Assembly: GCF_900299535.1 (NCBI RefSeq)
Contig: NZ_OMKE01000008.1
Coordinates: 85,288-149,287, forward strand
DNA from: Aquimarina aquimarini
GTDB taxonomy: Bacteria; Bacteroidota; Bacteroidia; Flavobacteriales; Flavobacteriaceae
DNA: 64,000 nt
Direction: 5' to 3'
Part shown: piece by piece, positions 19,861 through 29,184 of the stretch
Numbering within the stretch: position 1 is the first letter of the stretch
How the letters are laid out: each line of letters opens with the position of its first letter
Translations under genes and position numbers: made by a program
The notes under the pieces: model-generated
The model's database searches: none
What the model saw: the letters and a program-made list of their open reading frames with translations, nothing else
Told to the model about the DNA's origin: nothing

Positions 19861-21078
19861 ATGACTTCCGTTGAAATTGTGTTGTTCAAAGGTAAAAAAA
19901 ATAAAGAAGGAAAACACCCTTTAGCTTTACGTATTATCAAAGACCGAAAGCCAAGTTATAAATTTCTTGAATACATACATCTGAAAGATTGGAATGCAGA
20001 AAAAACCAGAGTAAGAGGTTCAAACAGAGATTATAAATTATTAAATAATTTATGTGATAATGAAAAAACCAGAGCTTCAAACTTAGTAAGAGATTATGAT
20101 GCCAAAAACAAGAAATATTCTTCAGTACAGATCATAAATATCTTAAAAGGAAAAGGAGATACTATCAAAACATTTTTTGAATTAACTGATCTCTATCTTA
20201 AAGAAATTAATATTCCTTCTAAATATAATCATCATAGATCTGAAAAAATACGTTTTAATAATTTAAAAAAATACACAAACAATCGAGATGTTCATTTTGA
20301 GGAAATCACAGAAGGGTTTTTGAAAAGGTTTATAATATACTTGAAAAACAATGGTAATTCTGCAACTGCGACAATCAATGGTCATTTGTCTCTGGTAAGG
20401 AAATTATTTAATAGAGCAATTAGAGAAGGATATGTAGGTCGACAATACTATCCTTTTTCCAGAGGTGGGATTTGCTTCAGTAAAGTAAAAACTCTAAAAA
20501 TAGGTTTGAACAAAGAAGAGATCAAGAGCCTTGAACAGCTAGACCTTTCAGAAAAGCCTGTACTTGACCATGCGCGAAACGTCTTTTTATTTTCTTTTTA
20601 TTTTGCAGGAATACGAATCTCCGATGTTTTACGGATCAAGTGGAGTAATTTTCAAAATGGAAGGCTGTATTATCAAATGGAAAAAAACGAAAAAGCAGAT
20701 TCTCTTGTAGTTCCAGAAAAGGTAAAATGTATTTTAGCCATTTATCAGAAAGATAAAAATTGTACAACTGATTATGTATTTCCTGAACTAAAAGGAATAG
20801 ACAGAACAGATATAGAAGCCGTTACTAAAAAAGTTAACGCTACAGCAGCATCTTTTAGTAGCAAGCTAAAAACAATTGCTAAACTAGCAGGAATTGAAAA
20901 AAAAATTACTCCTCACATAGCAAGACATAGTTTTGGAAATATTGCTGGAAGCGATATCCCTATAAGGATGCTACAGAAATTATATCGTCATTCTAATTTA
21001 AGTACTACAATTGGATATCAAAGTAATTTTGACCATTCTCAAACGGATGAAGCTTTGAACAATGTTTTAGATTTTTAA
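19861..21078 (+). CDS. Tyrosine-type site-specific integrase
   Basis: A 405-residue phage-integrase-family recombinase of the Bacteroidetes type with an N-terminal arm-binding domain, a SAM-like core-binding domain (~residues 100-200) and a C-terminal catalytic domain. Catalytic residues are visible: Arg in FAGIRISDVLRIKW (~250), His-x-x-Arg in HIARHSFG (~353-360), and the final His/Tyr in LYRHSNLSTTIGYQ, the Tyr being the nucleophile. It sits directly after the TPR-gene terminator and points into the element, so it most likely catalysed integration and excision of the region to its right. Confidence 0.93.
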   Translation: MTSVEIVLFKGKKNKEGKHPLALRIIKDRKPSYKFLEYIHLKDWNAEKTRVRGSNRDYKLLNNLCDNEKTRASNLVRDYDAKNKKYSSVQIINILKGKGDTIKTFFELTDLYLKEINIPSKYNHHRSEKIRFNNLKKYTNNRDVHFEEITEGFLKRFIIYLKNNGNSATATINGHLSLVRKLFNRAIREGYVGRQYYPFSRGGICFSKVKTLKIGLNKEEIKSLEQLDLSEKPVLDHARNVFLFSFYFAGIRISDVLRIKWSNFQNGRLYYQMEKNEKADSLVVPEKVKCILAIYQKDKNCTTDYVFPELKGIDRTDIEAVTKKVNATAASFSSKLKTIAKLAGIEKKITPHIARHSFGNIAGSDIPIRMLQKLYRHSNLSTTIGYQSNFDHSQTDEALNNVLDF

Positions 21079-21116
21079 TCGGATTCTAAGGCCTAATCTT
21101 TTATTAATTAATCAAG

Positions 21117-21860
21117 TCATTTATTTTTATATATAGGAACAGTTACGGCTGATGCTTGAAATTGAGAACATACTTTGTGTAAAAACTTTCTTCGTTCCCC
21201 AACAATTAAAATCTCAACTCTATAAACTTGATTTGAATCAATAATTATATGAGTAGAGAATTCTGTAGATTCGTTTGCTGCTAAATGATATCTATTGTTT
21301 TCATTACATTTTAAATGATACTTTGAACATTTTGATGCTATTGATTTTTTTTTCAAACCATGAAAATTTATAGAAGTTATGTCTTGGGATTTTAGGTTGG
21401 TTGTATATGCTGTTATACTGCTCAAACGAAGAGATGCAATTGAACCATTATTCAATTTAGCTTTTATAACTAAGTGATCATAATTTCCCTTAGTACGAGT
21501 TCTTTCTAAGATAACTTCTGTACTCAAAGGAGTTATGTCAGAATTACCAATAAATTGATAGATAAAATATAAGCCTGCACAAAAAAACACTACTATTTCT
21601 GCGAAATTTTTTATTAATTCGATAGGTCCTTTTTTATATTCTTCAGCTGTTTTTTTAAATTTAAATAGAGAACGAATTATACAAATTAGTATAATAATTA
21701 TTGTAAAAAAGATAAAATAATTAAGCCATGTTATATCAAGATAAAAAACTAAAGCTAATAATAAGATTATACCCATTATAATAATGATATTGATGACATA
21801 TGATATAAGCTTCTTTAATTTATGATTTGTCATAATAACACCTTTAACATTATTTTGCAT
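21117..21860 (-). CDS. Hypothetical membrane protein
   Basis: A 247-residue protein with an N-terminal pair of closely spaced transmembrane helices (~residues 17-66), a third hydrophobic helix (~89-106), and a soluble C-terminal half that looks beta-rich. Met10 is an alternative start. I do not recognise a family. It converges on the integrase and is the last gene of the element's minus-strand array; it might be cargo rather than a structural gene. Confidence 0.65.
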   Translation of the reverse strand: MQNNVKGVIMTNHKLKKLISYVINIIIIMGIILLLALVFYLDITWLNYFIFFTIIIILICIIRSLFKFKKTAEEYKKGPIELIKNFAEIVVFFCAGLYFIYQFIGNSDITPLSTEVILERTRTKGNYDHLVIKAKLNNGSIASLRLSSITAYTTNLKSQDITSINFHGLKKKSIASKCSKYHLKCNENNRYHLAANESTEFSTHIIIDSNQVYRVEILIVGERRKFLHKVCSQFQASAVTVPIYKNK

Positions 21861-21963
21861 ATATATTACTCATAAGTTAATGATTTCTAATGAATTATTT
21901 TTTTTATTTTTTTAGTAAACCCCTCCATATTTAAAGAACTAATTATGAAATTAATGATTTATA

Positions 21964-22623
21964 TTATCTAAAAACCCTTTTTAGCCCCCCTTTCTTACGT
22001 TCCAGAACCACAGTAAACAAACTATCCGCTTGAGATCCGTGGTTATGAAATTTAATCTCCGCCACAGCTCGTTTTCTACAAAATAGGTTCCAAGGTGATT
22101 TGCCTGGTTTTTTATAGTAATAGTAGAGGTCAAAATTATGAGTGATCTTATAGTTAGCCAGTAGAGTATCTAGTTGAGGAATATAGACCCCTTCAAAATT
22201 AAGATTAGAGGTATGTATATCAAATCTTTTGGCAGGAAGTGGTTTCAGATTATTAATCACATACACAGTATCTTTTCCTTTTGTTTTAAAATGTCCTTTT
22301 GTTGAAGCTGTAACAGCTGAATAACTGATTAGATTACGTTTTAAGTTTCCTACTTCTTTTTTTAGCATTTGTCGTAATTCCTGATTCATGACCAATTTAG
22401 CATTTTTAGCATTGATTTCTGCTATTTCTGCTCTGGTACGACTTTTACCTTCTTTATCCTTCCATTTTTTGATTTCCTGAAATTGTGCATGTTGGATTTG
22501 CTGAAAATCATTTACTTTTTGACGTTCTTTTTTCCAGAAAAAGAATAGGGTCGTTAGCGCAATGATTAGGGCAATAGGTAGTAGTTTCCAGATCATTTTC
22601 AAAGGATCGATATAACGGCTCAT
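21964..22623 (-). CDS. Single-pass membrane protein with coiled coil
   Basis: A 219-residue protein: short cytoplasmic start, TM helix at ~residues 13-30, basic/charged coiled coil at ~31-95, then a beta-rich C-terminal part. The architecture resembles spanin- or anchor-like phage proteins, but sequence alone does not prove it. It lies 21 bases downstream of the RecA-fold ATPase gene in the same direction. Confidence 0.7.
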   Translation of the reverse strand: MSRYIDPLKMIWKLLPIALIIALTTLFFFWKKERQKVNDFQQIQHAQFQEIKKWKDKEGKSRTRAEIAEINAKNAKLVMNQELRQMLKKEVGNLKRNLISYSAVTASTKGHFKTKGKDTVYVINNLKPLPAKRFDIHTSNLNFEGVYIPQLDTLLANYKITHNFDLYYYYKKPGKSPWNLFCRKRAVAEIKFHNHGSQADSLFTVVLERKKGGLKRVFR

Positions 22624-22644
22624 AAGGTATCAATTTAAGGAAGT

Positions 22645-23856
22645 TTATAGCTGGGGAGATAACTGTGTTGTTTCGATAAGTTCTTTACTGGAGATATTGT
22701 ATCTAATTCCAGTGACTCCATATCTGTTTTTGGTAGTTACTGCATAGTTGTTTTTAAAAGTATCATCTGCTTTCACAATTTCGATATTAATTCCTGCATC
22801 AAAAAGAGGAGCCGTTCCTCCACGGATTGTTTTTTGTGTAGTACGCTGAAAAATGACAATGAATATAGTTTCTGGATGTTGTTTTCGTAAACGATCAAAA
22901 TCTTGTGAAGGCAGTCCTGTTTTGTTCCAACTATCTATAACAATTACATCAAAATCGTTGGCTACATTTGAAATAGTAGTATATCCTTCAGGTAATTGAT
23001 CCGTAATAAAAATATGATCTTGGTTTACAGGTTCCAGGTATTGTTCTTTCATACGAGTAATCAAATCAGATCGACTTCCAATTTCCAGAGAAAATATAGC
23101 AATACGATTTCCTATATCAGCAAAGGCATCTGCCAGTTGATAGGTAAATCTTGTTTTCCCCCCGCCTTGATCTCCTTCAATGGTAACTGCCAATTCAAAT
23201 TTTTCTAAATCTCCTAACAACTCTCCTAAAGTTCCATTTAAACGAAATGTATTTTCAATAGTTCTTTGATGGGCTTTGTTGATTGGGGTAAAGAGTGAAG
23301 CACTTTTTGATTTTGGGATACTTACAGAACTATCAGGGATTACATCATTATAACCTTGTAATGTTTCCTTTTGTTTATGATCAAGAATAGCATGAAGTGC
23401 TGATCTCCATTTTTTGTTAAGTACAATTTCTATTTTCCCATCATATGGAAGTTTATTATGCTCCTGTATGATTTTATCTTGTATTTCTCCTAAATGATGG
23501 GCGACTATAGATTCTTTGGTAATTTCTTTTTTAAGGATAGCATTTTGAAAATCATATATGAATTGCTTTAATTCTTCTCTGGAGAGAATGGTTTTATGCA
23601 TCGCTAAGAATCGTTGTAAAAAATAAGCCTCTACTTTTGATAACAGTGTGTTTACTATTGGTGGGGCAGATAAATATGTATTTAGCCTTTCAAGATAGAG
23701 ATCAATAGTTTCTTTAATATGGTCATCTTCCCTATAAAACTCTTTAGCTTCCATAAAAAAGTGATGCCCTTTTTGTAATACTTCTGGTAAGTCTGGAATA
23801 TGTACAGATGTAATTCCTGATTCATAGGTATCAAAACAAATAAACTGATTTTTCAT
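22645..23856 (-). CDS. RecA/RadA-fold ATPase of the element
   Basis: A 403-residue protein with an unknown helical N-terminal half (~1-200) and a RecA-like ATPase domain. Walker A is GDQGGGKT (~residues 228-235), a RadA/DnaB-like strand IAIFSLEIGSR follows, Walker B is VIVIDS (~304-309), and a later QRTTQKTIRGGTAPLFDAG segment resembles the RadA/DnaB L-loop region. It could be a replicative helicase/loader, a recombinase-like protein or, less conventionally, a packaging motor. It is not an FtsK/HerA-type motor by motif and not a terminase. Confidence 0.8.
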   Translation of the reverse strand: MKNQFICFDTYESGITSVHIPDLPEVLQKGHHFFMEAKEFYREDDHIKETIDLYLERLNTYLSAPPIVNTLLSKVEAYFLQRFLAMHKTILSREELKQFIYDFQNAILKKEITKESIVAHHLGEIQDKIIQEHNKLPYDGKIEIVLNKKWRSALHAILDHKQKETLQGYNDVIPDSSVSIPKSKSASLFTPINKAHQRTIENTFRLNGTLGELLGDLEKFELAVTIEGDQGGGKTRFTYQLADAFADIGNRIAIFSLEIGSRSDLITRMKEQYLEPVNQDHIFITDQLPEGYTTISNVANDFDVIVIDSWNKTGLPSQDFDRLRKQHPETIFIVIFQRTTQKTIRGGTAPLFDAGINIEIVKADDTFKNNYAVTTKNRYGVTGIRYNISSKELIETTQLSPQL

Positions 23857-23921
23857 AGCTCAATTTTATAAAATAGACATATGATCCTTTCGGGATAGTT
23901 CGGTTTGATTCTCTTTAGGAG

Positions 23922-25133
23922 TTATTTTAACAAAGTAAGTTGTAATCTGAGCGCTTTAGCTTTTATAATAAGTTTAGATGTTCTCAAACCATGAATTCCT
24001 TTGTCATTCTTTTCTAAATTATTAATAATCCGTTTTCCAACAGATTGTACTACAGGAACGCTTACTGCATTGCCTAATAATTGATATCTTCTACTATCAC
24101 TTAATTCATTTCTTTTTCCATCAATGACTCCATGTTTAGTCCAATTATCAGGAAACCCTTGAAGTCTTTCACATTCTAAAGGTGTTAGTTTTCTTACATT
24201 ATTAAGATTCAATAATAGGTTTTCATTTTGAGGGTGTGCTGTGATTGTTCCTATTCTGTTATCATCTCTTGGGGTAAACTTTTTTTCTCGAAAAGGAGCA
24301 TAATCTTTTCCTTTTTTTCTATTTGTTTTACGAATCATTTTTGCTTTTTCTGTTCGTTCAACTCCTAAAGGTTTCCAACTTGGTAATACCAAATTATCTT
24401 GATCTATCCCAGTAATACAATTTGTATTCCCATCTTTTCTGAATTTTACTTTCTTCTTTCCAGATACATTTCTTCCTCCTCTGAGTGCCATAATAAATGG
24501 ATTGGTCATTACACTGGTATCGCCAACTCCTGTTACAATTGTCGGAGTAATGTTGGCTTTCGAGAGCCTTTCTCTAGAGCAATCTTTAATCGCTTTACAG
24601 CTTTCTCCGATAGGAAATATTTGGGGTCTGGGTTTTTCTCTAAGTGATCCGACAAGGTAGATTCGCTCTCGATTTTGGGGGAGAAACCAGGCAGTATTAA
24701 GCAATTGCCATTGACACTCATATACCCCAATGTTGGCAATCGATTTAAGTACGATTTCAAAGTCTTTACCCTGGTTACTGGAGAAAAGCCCTTTGACATT
24801 TTCAAAGATAAACAGACGGGGACGATATATGTCCAAGACTCTAATTGCCTCAAAAAAAAGCTTGCTTTTACTTCCTCGGATTCCTTTTTGTTTTCCAGCA
24901 ATTGATAAATCTTGGCATGGAGATCCGAAAGTAACAATGTCTGGTGTTGAAAGTTGTCCTTTTTTGATTTTCTCGATTGCGCCTGCATATATTGACTTTT
25001 TAAAGTTATACCGATAATTGGCTATGGCATATTTATCAATTTCACTGAAGTAATGCTTTGTAAAACTTAGCCCTGCCTGTTGTAACCCTAAAGCAAAACC
25101 ACCAGTTCCAGAGAATAAATCTAATAGTACCAT
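23922..25133 (-). CDS. DNA (cytosine-5-)-methyltransferase
   Basis: A 403-residue C5-methyltransferase with all core motifs: I FSGTGGFALGL (residues 7-17), IV SPCQDLSIAGKQKG with catalytic Cys73, VI ENVKGLFS (111-118), VIII NRERIYLVG (~154-162), IX-region LTPLECERLQGFPDNW and X LLGNAVSVPVV. The target-recognition region lies between VIII and IX (~165-310). No standard restriction endonuclease gene is adjacent, so it may be a solitary modification enzyme shielding element DNA, or pair with the divergent ExoVII-like gene. Confidence 0.94.
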   Translation of the reverse strand: MVLLDLFSGTGGFALGLQQAGLSFTKHYFSEIDKYAIANYRYNFKKSIYAGAIEKIKKGQLSTPDIVTFGSPCQDLSIAGKQKGIRGSKSKLFFEAIRVLDIYRPRLFIFENVKGLFSSNQGKDFEIVLKSIANIGVYECQWQLLNTAWFLPQNRERIYLVGSLREKPRPQIFPIGESCKAIKDCSRERLSKANITPTIVTGVGDTSVMTNPFIMALRGGRNVSGKKKVKFRKDGNTNCITGIDQDNLVLPSWKPLGVERTEKAKMIRKTNRKKGKDYAPFREKKFTPRDDNRIGTITAHPQNENLLLNLNNVRKLTPLECERLQGFPDNWTKHGVIDGKRNELSDSRRYQLLGNAVSVPVVQSVGKRIINNLEKNDKGIHGLRTSKLIIKAKALRLQLTLLK

Positions 25134-25296
25134 TTCTTTATTTTAAATTACAATGAGTAATGATACATTTATGAATAAATACGATTTCGATATGAATCAT
25201 ATTCATTCCTCTTTATTGTTAATAAATACGGTTTATTTAATTGTAAGCGTGTGTATTATATCCTAAATTTGAAAGAGATTGTATTAACTTAACACA

Positions 25297-26349
25297 ATGA
25301 AGAAAGAAGAAAAAGGCTTTTTAACCACGTTACCAGATATTATTAATACGAATATTCCTGAATTATTGGTCTTGTTTAGAGATTCTATCTCATCCAGTTT
25401 AAATGGGCATACTTTTACCTTTAGTGGTATTTATGAACAAGTAAGTAGTCAGGCATATCACAATAATATGTATTATTATGATCGTGTAATGGATAAAGAT
25501 ACTAGAAAACATATTACTTTATTCTTACATAAAAAATTTAGAAAATACCTGAAGAACAGAGAACCTTATCAATTTACTGGAAAAATACAATTACACAGGG
25601 AAATTCGGTCTGGTTCTATAGATATACTTTTATATGTTTCCAATGTTGATGTAAGTAAAGATGAGAAACAATTCATTACAGAAAATGAATATAATTTAGT
25701 CAAAGATCGTTACGATCAAGGCTTTTTTGATATAGAAAACGATATTAGTCAAAAATTATGGAATAGTATTAATCCAAAAATTCTTGTTTTAACGGGTAAA
25801 ACTGCAAAAATTGAAGGAGATTATTTAAAAGCTTTACACCATCCTGAATATTATCAGATAGATTCCTTACAAACTAATTTTTCAAATAAAAACTATTTTT
25901 TTTCTACTCTTGATCATATTAAAAGTGAATATGATTATCTAGCAATTGTTCGTGGAGGAGGGAGTGGTCTTGGCTTTTTTGATCAAGAAGATGTTTGTAA
26001 AAAGGTTTTAGAAATAGGCATCCCTTTTATTACTGCCATTGGACATGAAGCTGATAAAACTATGCTGGAGAAAACAGCTGACAAATCATATGCAACCCCG
26101 ACTGCTTTTGGCAACGCTCTTGAACAATTGGTTCAAAAAGATATTGATTACAAACGCCATATTGTCTCCCTTGAAAATGAAATGGATAAAAAGAATCTGT
26201 TCAATAAAAAGCTTCTAAATCAAAAAGATGAAGAATACAGGTTGGAACTAGAATATCTAGAAATAAAAAGAAAATCTCAATCTAAAAATTTTATGATTGC
26301 AATAGGCATCATGCTATTTGTAATTATTGTTTTACTTTTTTTAAAGTAG
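25297..26349 (+). CDS. Membrane-anchored exonuclease VII large subunit-like protein
   Basis: A 350-residue protein whose residues ~160-280 match the XseA catalytic region: LAIVRGGGSGLGFFD (~215-229), then IPFITAIGHEADKTMLEKTA and ATPTAFGNALEQL. An OB-like N-terminal segment lies at ~36-118. Unlike true XseA (about 400-450 aa with a long coiled-coil), it has only a short helix and ends in a TM helix (~331-349). No XseB is nearby. It is divergent from the methyltransferase, which suggests a DNA-processing or defence role at the membrane. Confidence 0.75.
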   Translation: MKKEEKGFLTTLPDIINTNIPELLVLFRDSISSSLNGHTFTFSGIYEQVSSQAYHNNMYYYDRVMDKDTRKHITLFLHKKFRKYLKNREPYQFTGKIQLHREIRSGSIDILLYVSNVDVSKDEKQFITENEYNLVKDRYDQGFFDIENDISQKLWNSINPKILVLTGKTAKIEGDYLKALHHPEYYQIDSLQTNFSNKNYFFSTLDHIKSEYDYLAIVRGGGSGLGFFDQEDVCKKVLEIGIPFITAIGHEADKTMLEKTADKSYATPTAFGNALEQLVQKDIDYKRHIVSLENEMDKKNLFNKKLLNQKDEEYRLELEYLEIKRKSQSKNFMIAIGIMLFVIIVLLFLK

Positions 26350-26430
26350 TAATCATAAATTGTTAAGTAAGGAATAATCTATTTTTGAATTTAGCAAACC
26401 AAATTAATAATTCTATTTTTTAACTATAGT

Positions 26431-26583
26431 CTATCTAGCAGTTTTGATAGTACGCTTTTTATCCTGATAAGCACAAGCAAATTCGTTTTCTAATATAATA
26501 TTTTTAAAAGGACTACTCTTTGTAATCTGTTTACATTCTATATAAATTAATCCACCTAGACTCTCTAGGTCAAATAATAGGTT
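26431..26583 (-). pseudogene. Possible C-terminal remnant of a lost gene
   Basis: A 50-codon open stretch without a start codon ends at a TAG (complement of 26431-26433). It encodes a coherent, protein-like sequence: SLGGLIYIECKQITK, a middle part with ILENEFACAYQDKK, and a basic tail. The IECK run recalls the core of PD-(D/E)XK nucleases, but this is only suggestive. It is bounded upstream by an in-frame stop. A 6-bp inverted repeat (ACCTAG/CTAGGT, 26554-26570) lies inside it. Confidence 0.35.
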
Positions 26584-26597
26584 TTATTTTAAACACT

Positions 26598-26605
26598 TAA
26601 ATTTG
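26598..26605 (+). promoter_or_regulatory. -7 element (TAAATTTG) upstream of the YozE-like gene
   Basis: An exact TAnnTTTG match 41 bases before the ATG at 26646. No good TTG is placed at -33, and the ACCTAG/CTAGGT inverted repeat at 26554-26570 could be an activator or repressor site instead. Confidence 0.4.
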
Positions 26606-26645
26606 ATTTAAAATTTTATCAGTTAAAAAGAAATGAAGTAATCAA

Positions 26646-27242
26646 ATGGAAACAAGAAAAGTAGCTTTTAAAAATTTTGTGATATTAAAGATGTCTAAAA
26701 ATGACAAATATAAAAATTTGGCATGCGATATTATCAATGATTCTAGTCTTCCCATTGATAAATCTTTTGACAACCTTATTAAATACATAGATTTTCAAAC
26801 TATGATGGGAGGTACCCATGAGATATTCGGAGATTTTTTAAGTGAGTTTAAAGAATATTGTAAAAACACTCCTGTAAAAAAAATAGAAGATATCGTTAGT
26901 TATTGTTTTACGGTTTTTAACTCAGATAAATGGAATAAAATTAAAGATAACTTTTGCATTGGAACAGTATACTTAGTTGGAAATGATGAAGATATATATA
27001 AAATATACTGCATAGAGGAGAAAAGTAAAAATGCTTTGAAGTTTGAACTTAAATTAAAAGTAGATTTCAATAATTTAATAATAATAGATCAACAAAGAAT
27101 CCCTAAAGGAAAACTAACACGAAAATATACAGTAAATAAAGCTATAGATATTCTAAAAAAATGCTCTTATCAAAGTGCTATCCCTCCCAATAAGAAGTCT
27201 TTTTCTGAAATTATGCTTTTTCTGGAGTTGAATAACAGATAA
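26646..27242 (+). CDS. Hypothetical protein with YozE/SAM-like N-terminus
   Basis: A 198-residue soluble protein. Residues ~15-75 (KYKNLACDIINDSSLPIDKS, then FDNLIKYIDFQ and FGDFLSEFKEYC) follow the pattern of the small YozE SAM-like helical domain. The remainder is mixed alpha/beta and unrecognised. It sits alone on the plus strand among minus-strand genes, with its own -7 element, so it may be an early/regulatory gene or cargo. Confidence 0.6.
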   Translation: METRKVAFKNFVILKMSKNDKYKNLACDIINDSSLPIDKSFDNLIKYIDFQTMMGGTHEIFGDFLSEFKEYCKNTPVKKIEDIVSYCFTVFNSDKWNKIKDNFCIGTVYLVGNDEDIYKIYCIEEKSKNALKFELKLKVDFNNLIIIDQQRIPKGKLTRKYTVNKAIDILKKCSYQSAIPPNKKSFSEIMLFLELNNR

Positions 27243-27256
27243 AGCCTTTAAATAGT

Positions 27257-27964
27257 TTATTGATTCTTATTTTTTTTATTATTTAGTTGCATTTCAAACA
27301 ACTTTTTCACCCCTTCTTTCATAGTAAATCCATCAAGATTGATTTTGAATAAATTAGCTATTATTCTTCTAATAAAAAATACGGACACAATTGAGACAAC
27401 AATTAATCCAGTAATATAGGATGATGGATCTATATCTAATTCGGGACTTAATGCCCATGTTATATACACCATGGAAATAATAAAACACATTAAGGCGACT
27501 AGCGGGAAAATTTTCACCATCTCATTCCAGTTAATATTTTTATTATTAACATATAAAACCGTAAAAACAAACCCAATCATAAAAATAAAAACAGGTAATC
27601 CAATACCATTTAAAAAAGCATTTAAAGTCTTAAAACTTCTTATTTTATGATAAGCTTTACGGTTTTGAAGGTTTGTATATTGCTTAGATAATTTTTTTTG
27701 ATTAAGATCATGTTCTTTAACCAAATTTAGAGCTTTATTCTTTTTTTCTGGAGTAATCACATTAGAATTACTTGCTATTTCTTTCAATAAAAGAACAGCA
27801 TAGCTTCTGTTTTCATCTCGTAAGCTACGATACTTCTTAAATTCTTTTTTAGCAAGAACAATATCTTTTGGGTTACCTTCAGCAAAAACCTGAGCTAGTG
27901 AGGCCATTGTTCCAGATAAAACCATAAAACCTATAAAATATTTTTTAATAGTATTCGTCGTCAT
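27257..27964 (-). CDS. Hypothetical multi-pass membrane protein
   Basis: I choose the internal ATG at 27964 because it starts a normal signal-anchor (MTTNTIKKYFIGFMVLSG) and overlaps the end of the upstream lipoprotein gene by 20 bases; a longer frame from 28045 is open but overlaps that gene more. About 235 residues: N-terminal hydrophobic segment, charged helical stretch, then three to four TM helices (~residues 115-205). Family unknown. It is translationally coupled to the lipoprotein. Confidence 0.65.
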   Translation of the reverse strand: MTTNTIKKYFIGFMVLSGTMASLAQVFAEGNPKDIVLAKKEFKKYRSLRDENRSYAVLLLKEIASNSNVITPEKKNKALNLVKEHDLNQKKLSKQYTNLQNRKAYHKIRSFKTLNAFLNGIGLPVFIFMIGFVFTVLYVNNKNINWNEMVKIFPLVALMCFIISMVYITWALSPELDIDPSSYITGLIVVSIVSVFFIRRIIANLFKINLDGFTMKEGVKKLFEMQLNNKKNKNQ

Positions 27965-28136
27965 CGTCGTCTGAAGAACTTCCAAGCGGACGAGTTTGGT
28001 CTTTATCAGTTGCAAAAAATTCTTGATCATAATTCTCTGGGGCAATATTTTCTTGTTCTACATTATTGACTTCACAGCTAATAAATCCAATCATGATCAT
28101 CATAAATAGAATGGGATATAATACTATCTTTTTCAT
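27945..28136 (-). CDS. Small lipoprotein with acidic tail
   Basis: A 63-residue protein with a lipoprotein signal (hydrophobic MMIMIGFISC, lipidated Cys ~21). The short mature part ends in a five-Asp run (SSSDDDDDEYY). Probably anchored in the outer or inner membrane. It is cotranscribed with the overlapping membrane protein gene. Function unknown. Confidence 0.65.
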   Translation of the reverse strand: MKKIVLYPILFMMIMIGFISCEVNNVEQENIAPENYDQEFFATDKDQTRPLGSSSDDDDDEYY

Positions 28137-28683
28137 TATTAAGTTGGTTTTAATTTAAAAATACAGTTTAAAGAGTCTGATAAATTTAAACATAAACCTC
28201 AATAAATCAAATAAATAGATTATTTTTTAGTAAGATATTTCCCCTAAAAAATGATCTTGTGGAATAGCCGTAAAAAAATTATTATTAACTACGACAATAT
28301 AATGATTTTTAACCATATTTTATATACGGTATTAGCATAATTTAGTAAAATTATAAAATTGATCTTATACATGATATGTTACAATAAATCTTCTCTATAA
28401 CTTTTATGTAAAAAATGTTGGTAATATTAAAAGGAGGAAATATAGTGTAGTTACACAAAACCATAAAAAAAGTGAATACCTCAATATTTTTATTTTAACT
28501 ATAAGATTTAGTCTGGTATAATATTTTTTGTAAAAGTTTTGATTTTATTCAATAGTATTAACCTGACTTGAATTAATCATGATTTGAATTATGCGTAAAA
28601 AGCTTAATTTCAAAATTTTACATGATTAAAAATCTAGTTTTGTGCCCGTCGGGTTAATAATAGGAATAGAGGAATTAACCTTC
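28137..28683. other. 547-base gene-free gap inside the element
   Basis: Very AT-rich, with no open frame that looks coding. A short CCC-GTC-GGG hairpin (about 28644-28652) lies just past the stop of the next minus-strand gene; a small GTGTA/TACAC inverted repeat is near 28446. It may hold the promoter of the lipoprotein pair and a transcription boundary. Confidence 0.45.
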
Positions 28684-29184
28684 CTACTCATTTTCATCTG
28701 AAGAAAATGAATTGCTTTTTACATCTTGATTATTAAGTATTCCAGATTTACTAACTCCAATACCTCCTAATATTCCTGTCAGAAAAGTTAACCAACTAAC
28801 AAAATATTCATTTTGCAGCATTAATATTAAAATTGACAGAATTGCAATAAAAAACAATCCTCCAAGCATTACATATCTCTTAGTTCTCTGATTAACTGTT
28901 GTAGCCTCAATTCTTTTTAGTTCAACTCTCTCTTCCGCCTCTAATTTTTGTTTACTAAATTCAAAATGATTTTGCTCATTAATTAAAACGGACTCAATTA
29001 ACTTATCTTTCTGTTTCTCATTTAAACCAGCTAAATCTGAATTCGATTGATGACTTTTTTGCCATGACATCATCATTTCCATTTCTGCTAAAACTCCCTT
29101 GAATTTTTGTTTAGCCTCTTGATTGGTAGCTGTATCTTCAGTATTACTTAATTCTTGATTAGATTGTGATAATTCATCACTCAT
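28684..29184 (-). CDS. Hypothetical membrane protein, 166 aa
   Basis: An acidic, Gln/Asn-rich N-terminus, a helical charged stretch (~residues 50-100), then two TM helices separated by a short loop (~107-124 and ~130-150) and a polar tail. No family recognised. It overlaps the preceding gene by 8 bases, so the two are translated as a pair. Confidence 0.65.
   Translation of the reverse strand: MSDELSQSNQELSNTEDTATNQEAKQKFKGVLAEMEMMMSWQKSHQSNSDLAGLNEKQKDKLIESVLINEQNHFEFSKQKLEAEERVELKRIEATTVNQRTKRYVMLGGLFFIAILSILILMLQNEYFVSWLTFLTGILGGIGVSKSGILNNQDVKSNSFSSDENE

Noticed and set aside
24533..24988. Minus-strand 151-codon frame inside the methyltransferase gene
   Set aside because: Out-of-frame shadow; the methyltransferase frame carries all catalytic motifs.
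25297..26349. Housekeeping xseA
   Set aside because: Too short, ends in a TM helix, lies inside the element and has no xseB beside it.
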